Positions 20,590 to 31,515 of a stretch of 64,000 bases of DNA are shown one piece after another. The position numbers were made by a program, and so were the translations under genes. The stretch is from Aquarana catesbeiana (taxonomy: Eukaryota > Chordata > Amphibia > Anura > Ranidae), in contig NC_133333.1 of assembly GCF_042186555.1 (NCBI RefSeq), positions 62,553,628 to 62,617,627 of the forward strand, read 5' to 3'. Position 1 is the first letter of the stretch, and each line of letters opens with the position of its first letter. The notes beneath the pieces are model-generated. The model ran no database searches. It saw only the letters and a program-made list of their open reading frames with translations, and was not told where the DNA came from.

Positions 20590-21497
20590 CATCATAAATT
20601 TGACCCCCTTCCAGCTGACAGCCTCTCTGTGTTACAGCTAGGTTTGGGCTTCTGTCCACTTGATCCTCTTATCGTTACAGAAACAATTAAGGATCTTTAT
20701 CTCTTTGCTCGGAATCTTATGTTCAAGTTTATTTTTGACAAAGATCGTGGACAGCTTAAATTTTTTGTTTAGTTCGTGGAGTGAACTAAGCACTTCACCA
20801 TGGAGGAGTTTCGGGCCCTCCGCGACCTCATGCTCCTTTATGATGAAGGAGCTACGTAGGATACTGATTCATCCGTGTTCCCTTCCTCCTCCACCACTGT
20901 TTCCTCTACACAGATTCATTCTCAGAATCCTACCTGAGCGATCAATCAATTTAAACTGCAATCTTGGAAATTTCCTGACCTCATGACTTGCCTGGCCATT
21001 TGGACCTTTCTGCATCAAGCCATTAGGGACCTTAAGAAACAGCATTGGCACGATATTCCATCGAACCTTAATACTAAACAAACCAAAGCACTTAAATCTT
21101 TACAACAACAACAACAATCTAATTTGTTATCAAACAATCAGATAAAAGTGGCAATATTGTCTTGATGACACATATCCAGTATCAATCAATGTGCCTTGCT
21201 GTTCTTAATAATAAATATTGGCATAAACCCATCTCCCCTTCTTTATCTCCACCTTCGCCCAGGAACTCTGGGAGCTTTGCACGGGGCCTTCTATGAGGGC
21301 CTCATTGACAAAGACACCCTGGAGTTCCTGTTTCCCAAATTTCTACATGTTCCCTAAAACGCATAAGAAATTGCACTCACCCCCTGGCAGACCGATTCTT
21401 TCTGGCATTGGATCCCTTACGGACAATGCCAGTAAATTCGTGGATGCCTTCTTAATGCCACATGTACGTAGCCTTCCTTCATATATATATATATACG
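20590..21497 (+). pseudogene. Penelope-like RT, N-terminal part
   Basis: A decayed frame with recognisable Penelope-type blocks: FNIINLTPFQLTASL-type start, LYLFARNL, LNTKQTKALKSLQ, LNNKYWHKPI, then the best preserved block FYMFPKTHKKLH, PPGRPILSGIGSLTDNASKF and LPSYI at about 21335-21485. Many stops and frame changes occur. The LTR element enters inside the SYIRDT motif. Confidence 0.85.
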
Positions 21498-22550
21498 TGT
21501 AGCGCTGGTAGATTTCTAATCTACAGCTTATAGGTAAATTTAATGGATCATCTGTGCTATACATTGTTTAGGTTTAATCTAATGTTAGTTTAGCCTCTGT
21601 TCCAGCTTGGCTGTGTTGTGTGCAGTTCCACATTGCGCCTGTGGGTGTCGTCATCGTGGGTCAATGTTGGAAAGTAACAAGCTGAAGTGTATGAGTGCTC
21701 TTCTGTCCCGGAGATAACTCGGCAGAGGTGGTCCTCCGAGTTGCATTCTGGGAGAGGGTATTTATGGGGCAGACGCCATGTTTCGGGGAGCTTTTTGCCT
21801 CGTGGCCCTCTTGGCCTAGAGGTATGTGTCAGTGAGTGCTATCTCGTAGCCCTCCGGCTTGGAGGGTTACGCAGCTGCAGCCGTGCAGGTAGGTCCAGAA
21901 GCCTGTCTGGGGCTTGCTACTGCTGGGATGGTCCTGTGCTGTCTGTCCTGCGGGAAGAAGCCGGACAATTGAGAAGAATCCAGGGAAGGACCCGTCTTGG
22001 AAGGGACCATGCGGAGCGCTGGTCTGGAGAAGGGCCTGGTGACTCAATTGGAGGACGCATCCTAAATTACCCTACCGCACAAGTACTGCCGGGTCGGCTT
22101 AAAGATTCTGGTACTGTGTTTGCTGTTCATCGAAAACTACTACATCCTGTGGCAGAGGATCATATGAGTTTGTCCCACCAAAGTCTGTGGCAGAGACTTT
22201 TTGTTCGTGCTGCGTTCCGGCTGCTAGGTCAGTGAGAGAAACCTATCCGGGCGGGCAAAGATTTAATCCTAAGCTGAGGATACATCCATCCTAAAGATTT
22301 AAATTCCTTGACGCTACGCCAAGAAAAGGTGTTTGAACACCCCTGCAACTCTCCTTCTACCTCTTTCCTGCTACTTCTTCCAGTTATCCCCATTAAAGCA
22401 TTGAAAAAGTACTTAAGTGACTGGTGCCTACATTGCCTCGCAGTAAGCTCAATGGAGACCCCTGGACCCGGTGTTGGTGAAATTACAGTTAACAAGGTGA
22501 CGGTAACAGCCCGCTTTAAATCAGCAGCTCCACCGTGAGTTAGTGCTACA
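21498..22550 (+). repeat. 5' LTR (1,053 bp)
   Basis: TGTAG...CTACA ends, with an ATTAAA polyadenylation-type signal near 22393. It aligns along its length with the right LTR apart from a deletion of about 80 bp and an insertion in the latter. A few percent divergence by eye suggests an insertion that is not very recent. Confidence 0.9.
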
Positions 22551-22552
22551 TG

Positions 22553-22571
22553 TGGGGGCGTCGTCCGGGAT
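22553..22571 (+). promoter_or_regulatory. Primer-binding site, tRNA-Pro type
   Basis: TGGGGGCGTCGTCCGGGAT lies 2 nt after the LTR. It equals the proline PBS known from gammaretrovirus-like elements except for one inserted base. Confidence 0.75.
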
Positions 22572-22861
22572 TGTTTGCCGTTACCCTAAGCAGCCCTGAG
22601 AAGTATTTTCACCGAGAGCCAATATTAGAAGAGGTTTCTGGACTTTGTCACTTTTCCAGGAAAAGAAGGGGTTAAATTGCAGGACTTTAATTCTGACTGC
22701 GTAGGCTGCGGGTGGAAGTAAAAGCCCGGGAGCTACGTGATCAGAGGAACAAGTGGGAGGAGTCACATCTACTTGTTACCGCGTGGGACGCGGGTGTGTG
22801 TGTTTGGCACCAAAGGAGAAGAGAAGCCTCGTGATCGTGTTGAGAGGATCGGAGTGCAGCC

Positions 22862-25765
22862 ATGTCTTCTTTCCCATTGGTACCGCCAATTGTGGAGTCC
22901 AAGATGTTCCCTAGGAGTACCGCTGCGGGTGCTATGCTGACCGGAACCCTGCTTACAGATATTGGCATTCATTTGAAGCCGCAGGGGCAGTTCGTACTAT
23001 ACACAGTTGGAGATATCGAAGGGCTGGGCATGCTTTGCCATAAGTGTGAAGGACTGGCCATACATCTCCGTCCATTTGTCCGATGTTTGCAATGCGGAGA
23101 ATATTTGTTCACAGTGGAGCAACCAGGGCTTTTTTCAGCGGGAACGCGGTAGAATGCAGTTCTGGCACCTCCAGCACTAAATGCATGTAAGGGGTGTGCT
23201 GGATGGTCTATTGATGCTGGCTGCTGGGGTATCTATTGTCACTGGTGGGGATCTGTTTTTGTGTGGGGGATATATTGTTGCTGGCAGGGCTTTTTTTCTC
23301 AGAGAATAGGTGCAGGAACTCCCCCCTTCTGAGTTCCTCCTTGTCTATGCACCCTACACTCCTCTGAGCACCGGCCCTTGGTCCCACCCCCTACCCACCT
23401 CCAAGTACTGCCCCAATTATAATTTTGTGGTGCTAAATAATTTATATGGAATTTGCTCATATCTAATAACAAGAAAAGCAGTAAAATAGATCCCCTGGAG
23501 CCAGCAACAATGGATCTCCCAGTAACAATAGAACCCACCCCAGCAACAATATATCCTTCACACAAAAATAGACCAACCCCAGCAACAATGGACCCCATCC
23601 CAGCAACAATAGGTCCCCTCAGCAACAATAGGATCCCACCCTAGCAACAATAGATCGCTAACACAAAAATAGACTCCCCTAGCAACAATGGACCCCACCC
23701 CAGCAACAATAGACCTCACCACAGCAACAATAGATCCCTCACACAACAACAGACACCCCCAGCAACAATGGACCCCACCCCATCAACAATAGACTCCCCC
23801 CCCCACACACACACAGCAACAATGGACCATTCACAACAAAATACCACCCCAGCAACATTAGACCTCCCACCAGTGACAATAGATCCCCCAGCAGCCAGCA
23901 TCAATAGACCATCCAGCACACCCCCTACATGCATTTAGTGCTGGAGGTGCCGGAACTGTTCCCCTGCGTTCCCGCTGTAAAAAAGCACTGGTTGCTGGTA
24001 GGAATCTACTATTGAGGGAGAGGCCTATTGCTGTATGCTGATGGGTCTATTGATGCTGGCTGCTGGGAGATCTGTTGTTGCTGCTGGGAGGTCTAATGTT
24101 ACGGGGATGGTATTTTGTTGTGGGTGGTCCATTGTTGCTGTGTGTGTGTGTGTGTGTGGGGGGGGAGTCTATTGTTGCTGGGGTGGGGTCCATTGTTGCT
24201 GGGGGTGTCTATTGTTGTGTGAGGGAGCTATTGTTGCTGTAGTGAGGTCTATTGTTGCTGGGGGGGCTATTGTTGCTGGGGTCCATTGTTGCTAGGGGAG
24301 TCTATTGTTGTGTTTTAGCGATCTATTGTTGCTAGGGTGGGATCCTATTGTTGCTGAGGGGACCTATTGTTGCTGGGATGGGGTCCATTGTTGCTGGGGT
24401 GGGGCCCATTATTGCTGGGGAGAGTCTATTTTTGTGTGAAGGATATATTGTTGCTGGGGTGGGTTCTATTGATACTGGGAGATCCATTGTTGCTGGCTCC
24501 AGGGGATCTATTTTACTGCTTTTCTTGTTATTAGATAAGAGCAAATTCCATACAAATTATTTAGCACCACAAAATGATTCTTCGGGCAGTACTGGGAGGT
24601 GGGTGGGGGTGGGACCAAGGGCCGGTGCTCAGAGGAGCGTAGGGTGTGTAGACAAGGGGGAACTCAGAAGGGGGGAGTTCCTGCACCTATTCTCTGAGAA
24701 AAAAAGCCCTGGGAGCAACCTACCATGTCGCCCCATGCTTATCGTGTGGATTGGGCTACAGGTATTGCCACAGTGGAGACTGCTGCCATTGCTGCTGGAG
24801 AGCAACAGGCCGTGATCTCATCTGCTACCGAGAGTGTTTCTGAGGGAGATGTCGCTGTTACCACGTCATCAGCGGACATCACCTTTATTTCCACTTCAAC
24901 CACACCTATCCCCGTTACATCTGTCCAGAGGAAGGTGGGATATGTGAAGGCTTCCAGCGGCCGTGGTCGAGGCCTGCCCCAGAGACTACCTGAACTGGAG
25001 CCAGAGAAATACCTGGATCCAGAGAAGTCCACGTCAGGAACGGGTGAGAGATCAAAGGGGGACATATCTGGGACTCTTTGTAAATATTTGCCTGCAGAAG
25101 AGTTGAGAGACTCGGAGATAGATTCTATGCCAGATCTCTCCAGTGATGATGATTTGTTTGAGACAATGTCACAGGAACTATTGTGGGCCCAAGGTGAAGA
25201 CGTTGCTTCTGCCCTGACTTTCTCAGAATGGATAGCTCTAGATTCTGGGAAGACATCACCTTGTGTGGAGCCGCACAGTACTACCAAAGAGACATTGTCT
25301 AAAGTTGATAGTTTGTTGAAGTTTGAACCGACACCCGTCGGATCTATGGTGCATAAATCACTGAACGCTTGTGTGCCTCCTGGCTTGGGGAAAAATAGAA
25401 CTTTGCCTAAACTTGCCCGCTTACAGAGAGTGCTCACCAAACGAGTTGCCAAAGAATATGGTCTGGAATTTTCCTATGTTACTCAGGAGATTATGCAGGA
25501 AATTGAGACCAACCAGGAACAATGGTACCGTGAAGCTGTTTGGGACTATTTGTCGGTGCCAAAACCTTTCCTGAAGGCTGGGTATTCTGTTGCCATGGAT
25601 GAACGTTTCAATGGATGTTTGCTGCACTGGAACTATGGCCGGCACATCTATGCTGACAAGGTGGTCATTTGCACACCTGGAAAAGATGACATTGTGTATT
25701 TTATCACTACGGTGCATAAACTGGGAAGGAAACTGACATTGCCAGATCCCTGGTTTTATTGGTGA
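22862..25765 (+). CDS. Unknown protein of the LTR element, split by a nested hAT element
   Basis: The frame opens at ATG 22862 and is open to 23123. It is cut by the hAT element plus one 8 bp duplication (23124-24719), and continues from 24720 to the stop at 25763-25765 in the same frame, about 436 residues in all. The N-terminal part has two CxxC pairs (CHKC and CLQC, about residues 60-80) that could form a zinc ribbon. A Ser/Thr-rich stretch, an acidic patch (SSDDDLF) and a basic segment (KLARLQRVLTKRVAKEY) follow, then an aromatic C-terminus. I recognise no gag, pol or env motif. It may be an accessory or structural protein; function unknown. That the frame survives on both sides suggests it was coding when the hAT element landed. 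Confidence 0.65.
23124..24711 (+). mobile_element. hAT-type non-autonomous element, outer copy
   Basis: Terminal inverted repeats CAGGGCTTTTTT... and ...AAAAAAAGCCCTG, flanked by the exact 8 bp duplication GGAGCAAC (23116-23123 and 24712-24719). The interior is a GTTGCTGG/ATTGTTGC minisatellite. No coding capacity. It carries an inverted copy of its own family inside. Confidence 0.9.
23285..23990 (-). mobile_element. Same hAT-type family nested inside itself, inverted
   Basis: Starts CAGGGCTTTTTTTCTCAGAG and ends ...AAAAAAGCACTG, flanked by the exact 8 bp duplication GTTGCTGG (23277-23284 and 23991-23998). Its sequence is the reverse complement of the outer copy, including the AATAACAAGAAAAGCAGTAA segment and the minisatellite. 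Confidence 0.9.
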
Positions 25766-26333
25766 TTATGCAAAAGAACTTTGGGGTATATAGTTAGATA
25801 GTGTCAGTGTTTAGCGATCTCCGTGATCAAGAGATTATATTCATCTCAGCGTCTTCAGCTTCAAAGATTTTTGCTGATTGGATTTTCTTTATCGGAAAGA
25901 TATAGTTTGCTCAGAGATAGGGATGGACTTTTCAAGTCGTTTTTGTTTTAGTTCATATAAAAAAAAAAAAAGAAAAGAAAATCCGAGGGAAGAGAGTGTC
26001 ATTCTTCTGCTGGAATGAGGCTTTGCTCCTAATTTGTCTAGTGACGATACTGTGTATTTTTGTGTGTGTCTAACTTTGTTTTTTTCAGGAACCATCTGAT
26101 CTCCTATCAAGCTGTTAGGCTTTTCAGCTAACTAGATAGTGGGGTTTGTGACATGACTAATGTGACTTCTTTTTGCTGAAATGATATGTCGTTGTATAAA
26201 TGTTTGAAACTAACATTTTTTACTGATTTTCTTCTTTCTCATCCAAGTTCTGAGCTCAAATACCTACTTTCAGGCTTGAGAGTTATATTTTGGCAGTCCG
26301 TTCGGGACAACGTCTATTGTAGTGGGGGGAGTA
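25766..26333 (+). other. 3' untranslated part of the LTR element with purine tract
   Basis: No long frame; contains an A-rich purine stretch (25961-26000) and, just before the LTR, TAGTGGGGGGAGTA, the likely polypurine tract. Confidence 0.65.
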
Positions 26334-27545
26334 TGTAGCGCTGGTAGATTTCTAATCTACCGCTTATAGGTAAATTTAATGGATCATCTGTGTTATACAT
26401 TGTTCAGGTTTAATCTAATGTTCGTTTAGCCTCTGTTCCAGCTTGGCTGTGTTGCGTGCAGTTCCACATTGCGCCTGTGGGTGTTGTTGTCATCGTGGGT
26501 CAATATTGGAAAGCAACAACCTGAAGTGTATGAGTGCTCTTCTGTCCCGGAGATAACTCGGCGGAGGTGGTCCTCCGAGTTGCATTCTGGGAGAGGGTAT
26601 TTATGGGGCAGACGCCATGTTTCGGGGAGCTTTTTGCCTTGTGGCCCTCTTGGCCTAGAGGTATGTGTCAGTGAGTGCTATCTCGAAGCCCTCCGGCTTG
26701 GAGGGTTATGCCGCTGCAGCCGTGCAGGTAGGCCCAGAAGCCTGTCTGGGGCCTGCTACTGCTGGGATGGTCCTGCGCTGTCTGTCCTGTGGGAAGAAGC
26801 TGAACAATTGAGAAGAATCCAGGGGAGGACCCATCTTGAAAGGGACCATGCCATGCGCTGGTCTGGAGAAGGGCCTGGTGACTCAATTGGAGGACGCATC
26901 CTAAATTACCCTACCGCACAAGTACTGCCGGGTCGGCTTAAAGATTCTGGTACTGTGTTTGCTGTTCATCGAAAACTACTACATCCTGTGGCAGATGATC
27001 GTATGAGTTTGTCCCACCAAAGTCTGTGGCAGAGACTTTTTGTTCGTGCTGCGTTCCGGCTACTAGGTCAGTGAGAGAAACCTAACCAGGCGGGCAAAGA
27101 TTTAATCCTAAGCTGAGGATACGTCCATCCTAAAGATTTAAATTCCTTGACGCTACGCCAAGAAAAGGTATTTGAACAAGTACTTAAAGTGGATGTAAAC
27201 CCAAATTTTTTTTTTAATGTCATATTGTAGAGTATAAGATTTCCTATCATTTGAGCCCAGTCTTGCCACACAGAGTTAATCCATCTCTGAGCAATCCTCT
27301 TTTATTGTTCAATGAGAAAATTCTTGACAAAATGAGAAAAACTTTGTCAAATACGCCCACTTGCTGTGAGTGACAGGTGATTTACATATCTCGTGCACCA
27401 GCCTAAGTAAGACACAGGCAGTATTTTTTAATTCCCTCCCACTCCTTTCTTCTGCTGCTCTGCCAGGATTGGCTGCTCCACATAATCTCAGCCCTGGCTG
27501 CAGACATTCCACTGGTCTGATGTAGGGGGTTGCTGCTGGACACAG

Positions 27546-27577
<32 letters not shown>

Positions 27578-28354
27578 CTGTATAAAGCTGTGTCCAGCAG
27601 CACTCCACCCCCCGTAAATGACATAGCGTTTCCGTCCTTTCCTCCGCTCTCCATCCTGACAGAGCCCGCTGGAATGGAGGGGAGTCGGCTGCGGGGGATG
27701 AGGGGGGTGGAGGAGGAAGACACAGCGGGCTGATAAGGACAGGAGGGGGGCCAGAGAAGAAGGGGAGGTGGTGGTGGTGAAGAGAACAGGTCAGGCGCTG
27801 GAGGAGGAGGACACAAGGGACAGTCGGGGGTGATCAGTGCAGCGGAGGGACAGCCGTGAGCACCGATCTCCCTTCATGGCGTTTGATCAGCTGCTTCTCC
27901 TTCTCTGCCTCCTCAGGGGGATCCGTGCTCCCAGCTGTCCCCGCCGCACCGATCATCCCCGACTGCCACTGGACATGAGCACGTTCCTCTTCCCCTGTGC
28001 GCGCACTTTTCACTCCGGCCAGGCGCGAGTGTAGAGGTGGGCGGGGAGTCTGGTGATGTCATGACTCCGCCCACTGAATCCAGCGTTTTTGGGGGCTCCA
28101 AACAGACAGAGGGGAGAAATTTGAAAGGTAAGGATACATGCAGGAGGCATGTATATCCTTATAGATCACCCCTATGGCAGTACTTTAAAAAAGATGGGAG
28201 TGGGTTTACATCCACTTTAAGTGACTGGTGCCTACATTGCCTCACAGTAAGCTCAACAGAGACCCCTAGACCCGGTGTTGGTGAAATTACAGGTAACAAG
28301 GTGACGGTAACAGCCCGCTTTAAATCAGCAGCTCCACCGTGAGTTAATGCTACA
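26334..28354 (+). repeat. 3' LTR, interrupted by a TTAA element
   Basis: Copy of the left LTR. After GTATTTGAACAAG about 80 bp are missing, and a TTAA element (27184-28220) lies inside the GTACTTAAGTGACTGG segment, which is uninterrupted in the left LTR. The left LTR therefore serves as the empty site. Confidence 0.9.
27184..28220. mobile_element. TTAA-flanked element (family ii, copy 1)
   Basis: Ends TTAAAGTGGATGTAAACCC and GGGTTTACATCCACTTTAA, a perfect inverted repeat with TTAA at both junctions. The interior includes an inverted repeat CTGCTGGACACAGCT / AGCTGTGTCCAGCAG around (AT)n at about 27530-27602. Non-coding. piggyBac-like by target only. Confidence 0.85.
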
Positions 28355-28358
28355 TACG

Positions 28359-28990
28359 GGATACTGTGGACCTTTTGAAACACATTGAGGGGGTCCAGTC
28401 CCCCGCGCCCTGCTCGTGGCTATAGATAAAGGCTTTGTACTTGAGTATCCCCCACGAGCAGGGTGTCTGGACGGCTGGATCCTTCCTCGCTGAACAAGAA
28501 TGGACTTCCTGGCCATTGAACCATTTTATTTTGCAAATCTTAAGATTTATCTTGATGAAGAATTATTTCATCTTCAAAAATCAGTACTACCTTCAAATCC
28601 AGGGAGTCGCCATGGGGACATCCTGTGCCCCTGCTTATGCTAATTTGTATCTGGGCGGGTGGGAGAGACACATAACCTCTGATGACCGATACATGCCATT
28701 CCTGTACTATGTCCTACTGTGGTACAGGTGTATTGATGACCTGTTCATAGTTTGGACAGGCACCAGAGACAAGTTACTGGACATGATCCACACCCTCAAC
28801 TCCAATGGCTTCAATTTGAAGTTTACATTTAGTTTTGATGATACGCTGAACCTCTTTTGGATTTGACTATCGTCAAACTTCTGGATGGCACAATTGGTAC
28901 AGATCTATTTCGCAAGTCGACGGCCAGCAATACGCTATTACATGCGTCAAGCGCTCACCCTCGACCATTGGTGCGCAATATTCCGTACAC
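28359..28990 (+). pseudogene. Penelope-like RT, C-terminal part
   Basis: Resumes at RDTVDLLKHIEGVQ, then ALYLSIPHEQGV, YYLQIQGVAMGTSCAPAYAN, YRCIDDLFIVWTG (the catalytic aspartates) and TIVKLLDGTIGTDLFRKSTA. This block order is diagnostic of Penelope-like RT. After about 28990 the frame collapses and the 3' region begins within about 170 bp, leaving no room for a GIY-YIG endonuclease. The endonuclease was either deleted here or absent. Confidence 0.9.
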
Positions 28991-29164
28991 GTAATAATTG
29001 TGCTTACGAAACCATCCTATACTTATTCATCTTTACTATCTTAGATACACTTTTCGCCAACAATCCCCCATGTCCGCCAAGGGGGGAATTTAGTGGTGTC
29101 CTGGGACCCCTTCTGCCTCTGGGCAAGCAACCACTCAAATGCTACTGCTGACCTGTATTCTTTA

Positions 29165-29540
29165 TACGTTTGTTAAACTTTGTATATGTATTTCTAAATA
29201 AATTACCTGTTTTATAGATTATTCCTCCTGATGAAGCGGCATTAAGACCGCACAACTAGTAGAGGACCGTTAATCCATGAGGATAACTCCATTACCAGAT
29301 ATCTCTTTCTGGGAAAAACCTACGAGTAATTGTATACTGTGAGGTCAAATTTCCCCCTTTTTATTGGTATATTGATTTAGTTCAATTGTATGTTTTTTAT
29401 ATGTAATAAATTATATTTTTATTGAAGTTGATTGCCTGTTTATCAGTACCAAGATAGCCCATAAGTATTTTTCCATGGTTTGAGTTTGTGAGAGGACAGC
29501 CTTGGCAACTGTCCACGCCCTCTTTCCTCCCCTTCACCTC
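29165..29540 (+). repeat. Penelope-like element right terminal repeat
   Basis: Reverse complement of 20127-20510. Contains the second hammerhead-like motif and ends in CCTCCCCTTCACCTCTATAT. About 80 bp of further sequence precede the right target duplication. Confidence 0.85.
29224..29265 (+). ncRNA. Degenerate hammerhead ribozyme motif, right end
   Basis: CCTC, CTGATGA, an intact stem II (GCGG paired with CCGC), then ACAAC instead of GAAAC, ACTAGT giving a 2 bp stem III, the TA cleavage dinucleotide and GAGG pairing with CCTC. It is the same size (42 nt) as the left copy. The GAA core is mutated, so activity is doubtful. Confidence 0.7.
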
Positions 29541-29635
29541 TATATAAATTTTGGATGATGGTACTTTTTTTTCCTTAATTGTAGGACCTATTATCTGAGA
29601 CTATACTCAAAAATTTCACGATACTCCAGATTTAC

Positions 29636-30242
29636 TGAATATTTACAGGAAGCTGCTCCACTTTGCTCCGTGGACAGTCTCTTTACAGGAGCAAGTACAG
29701 ATGGCAGAGTCACTTTTGAAAAACTATCCCAGACAGGACCACTGACTCTTCCACCCAAAGGGAACAGCACACAGTCACTAGGACCATGAGCTCAGGTCAG
29801 TATTCACAATGTCACAGGATCCTCCTTCCAGTATCCACCAGACACTCTTCAGTGAGGGAGAGGGTAATGCTCTATACCACAGGACAGTTATTTACTCTTC
29901 AGAGAGCTCTCCAGACCAGGTCCTTAGCTTCATTTGTTTCAAAAAAGGAGTAGGCCCCCCATCTATGCCACAGCTGGGACTTCAATGAACATGCAGCAAA
30001 CTCCAGCAGCCTGCCCAGAGGGGCAGAACCACTCATGCTAGGGTGTCAGGACCTGGTTCATCTTCTGGTGGTGCGATAGCTCTCAGGGCTGATAGCTGCA
30101 GCTCCAGTGTCCACCAGCAGGTGTCTCCCAGAAGCCAGCAGGTTTTAGTGATCAACTCCACCTGGTTTCAGCTGCTAGGTTGCTATATGAGGCTGCTCTC
30201 ACTAGCACACGGCACCTCAGTATTTTGGAGGCTCCTGCAACT
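29636..30242. other. Unassigned sequence
   Basis: Many CAG/CTG-rich words (CTCCAGCAGCCTGCC and similar) but no sustained frame and no element ends. It may be one unit with 31516-32760, separated by the L2 insertion. Confidence 0.4.
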
Positions 30243-30325
30243 AGGGTTGCCACCTCATCCCTTTAAAACTGAACACATATTAATTACACAGGTTCTGTGG
30301 CTGATTGAGGTGGTAATTAAACTCA
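30243..30325 (+). mobile_element. Half copy of the TA-flanked MITE
   Basis: AGGGTTGCCACCTCATCCC to GGTGGTAATTAAACTCACTT matches 15853 onward. It is cut where the L2 tail begins. Confidence 0.75.
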
Positions 30326-31515
30326 CTTATTATTATTATACAGGATTTATATAGTGCCAACAGTTTGCGCAGCGCTTTACAACATGAGGGCAGACAGTAC
30401 ACTTACAATACAAATTAATACAGGAGGGATCAGAGGGCCCTGCTCGTTAGAGCTTACAATCTAGAAGGGAGGGTCAAGTGGAAACAAAAGGTAATAACTG
30501 TGGGGGGTGAGCTGATGGAAAAAATGAAAATGCAGTTGTCAGGTGTGGGTAGGGTAGGCTTCTCTGAAGAGAAGGGTTTTCAGGGATTGTCTAAAAGCTA
30601 ATAGAGTAGGAGATAAGTGGACAGATTGGGGTAGGGCATTCCATAGGATTGGAGAGGCTTTGGAAAAGTCCTGGAGGAGAGCGTGGGAGGAGGTGACAAG
30701 GGAGCTAGAAAGCAGGAGGTCTTGAGAGGAACGAAGAGAACGAGTAGGTTGCTATTTAGAGACTAAGCTAGTGATGTAGCTGGGGGCAAAATTGTGGATG
30801 GCTTTGTACGTAGTTGTTAGAATTTTGAATTTAATTCTTTGGCCGAGCGGAAGCCAGTGGAGGGATTTACAGAGAGGAGTGGCAGACACAGAGCAATTGG
30901 TAAGGTGGATGAGTCTGGCAGCGGCATTCGTGATGGATTGAAGAGGTGATAGACTAGGTAGAGGTAAGCCAATGAGAAGGGAGTTGCAGTAGTCGAGGCG
31001 AGAGATGACCAGCGAGTGAATTAAGAGCTTTGTTGTGTCATTGGTTAGAAAGGAGCGTATTTTGGAGATGTTGCGGAGGTTGAGGCGGCAGGATTTGGAC
31101 AGTGATTGGATGTGTTGCTTGAAGGAGAGTTCAGAGTCTAGGACTACACCTAGAATCTTGGCATGTGGGGATGGGCTCATAGTTATGCCATCGATTTTGA
31201 CAGAGAGATCAGGGGAAGGGGCATATGGGGGAGGAAACATTATAAGTTCAGTTTTGGATAGATTGAGTTTGAGGAAGTGGTGTGACATCCAGACTGATAT
31301 ATCTGATAGTAAATTAGTGATACGTGAGGAGACAGAGGGAGTGAGCTGAGGGGTAGAGAAATAGATTTGGGTGTCGTCAGCGTAGAGGTGGTATTGGAAG
31401 CCATGGGAGGCTATTAGTTGACCCAGGGAGGCAGTGTAGATTGAAAATAGGAGAGGTCCAAGAACAGAACCCTGAGGGACACCAACAGAGAAAGGAAGAG
31501 GAGAGGAGGAAGTTT
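30326..31515 (-). mobile_element. L2 LINE, antisense, 5'-truncated
   Basis: The tail at 30326-30375 is the reverse complement of GCGCTGCGCAAACTGTTGGC plus (TAA)n, the same tail as the L2 at 39571-40033. The copy begins within the RT (GVPQGSVLGPLLF) near 31515. Confidence 0.9.
30545..31515 (-). pseudogene. L2 reverse transcriptase C-terminal half
   Basis: On the minus strand: GVPQGSVLGPLLFSIYTASL, the catalytic box YADD (31373-31384) followed by TQIYF, SVWMSHHFLKLNLSKTELI, ILGVVLDSELSFKQHI, SRLDYCNSLLIGLP, SLHWLPLGQRIKFKILT. The frame ends in a stop at 30752 (ITSLVSK). The C-terminus (RSLRSSQDLLL...LKTLLFREAYPTHT) continues in another frame to about 30545. One frameshift, otherwise well preserved. 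Confidence 0.9.

Larger units (their letters stand above)
21498..28354 (+). mobile_element. LTR element with one ORF and no pol, nested in the Penelope RT
   Basis: Direct LTRs at 21498-22550 and 26334-28354, both starting TGTAGCGCTGG and ending GCTACA, are flanked by TACG (21494-21497 and 28355-28358). A primer-binding site follows the left LTR and a G-rich purine tract (about 26320-26333) precedes the right one. After subtracting the nested hAT element the interior is about 2.2 kb and encodes one protein but no protease, RT or integrase, so it is non-autonomous. Whether it descends from Ty3/Gypsy or an endogenous retrovirus is not decidable here. Confidence 0.8.
20127..29619 (+). mobile_element. 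Penelope-like element with inverted terminal repeats
   Basis: RT coding sequence lies on the plus strand in two pieces (about 20590-21497 and 28359-28990). They are flanked by ~375 bp terminal segments that are reverse complements of each other (20127-20510 and about 29165-29540). The 15 bp direct repeats GATACTCCAGATTTA bound the whole. An LTR element (21498-28354) splits the RT. Terminal repeats in either orientation are known for Penelope-like elements. Confidence 0.85.

Noticed and set aside
22553..22571. tRNA-Pro gene fragment
   Set aside because: Only 18-19 nt complementary to a tRNA 3' end, positioned right after an LTR: a primer-binding site, not a gene.
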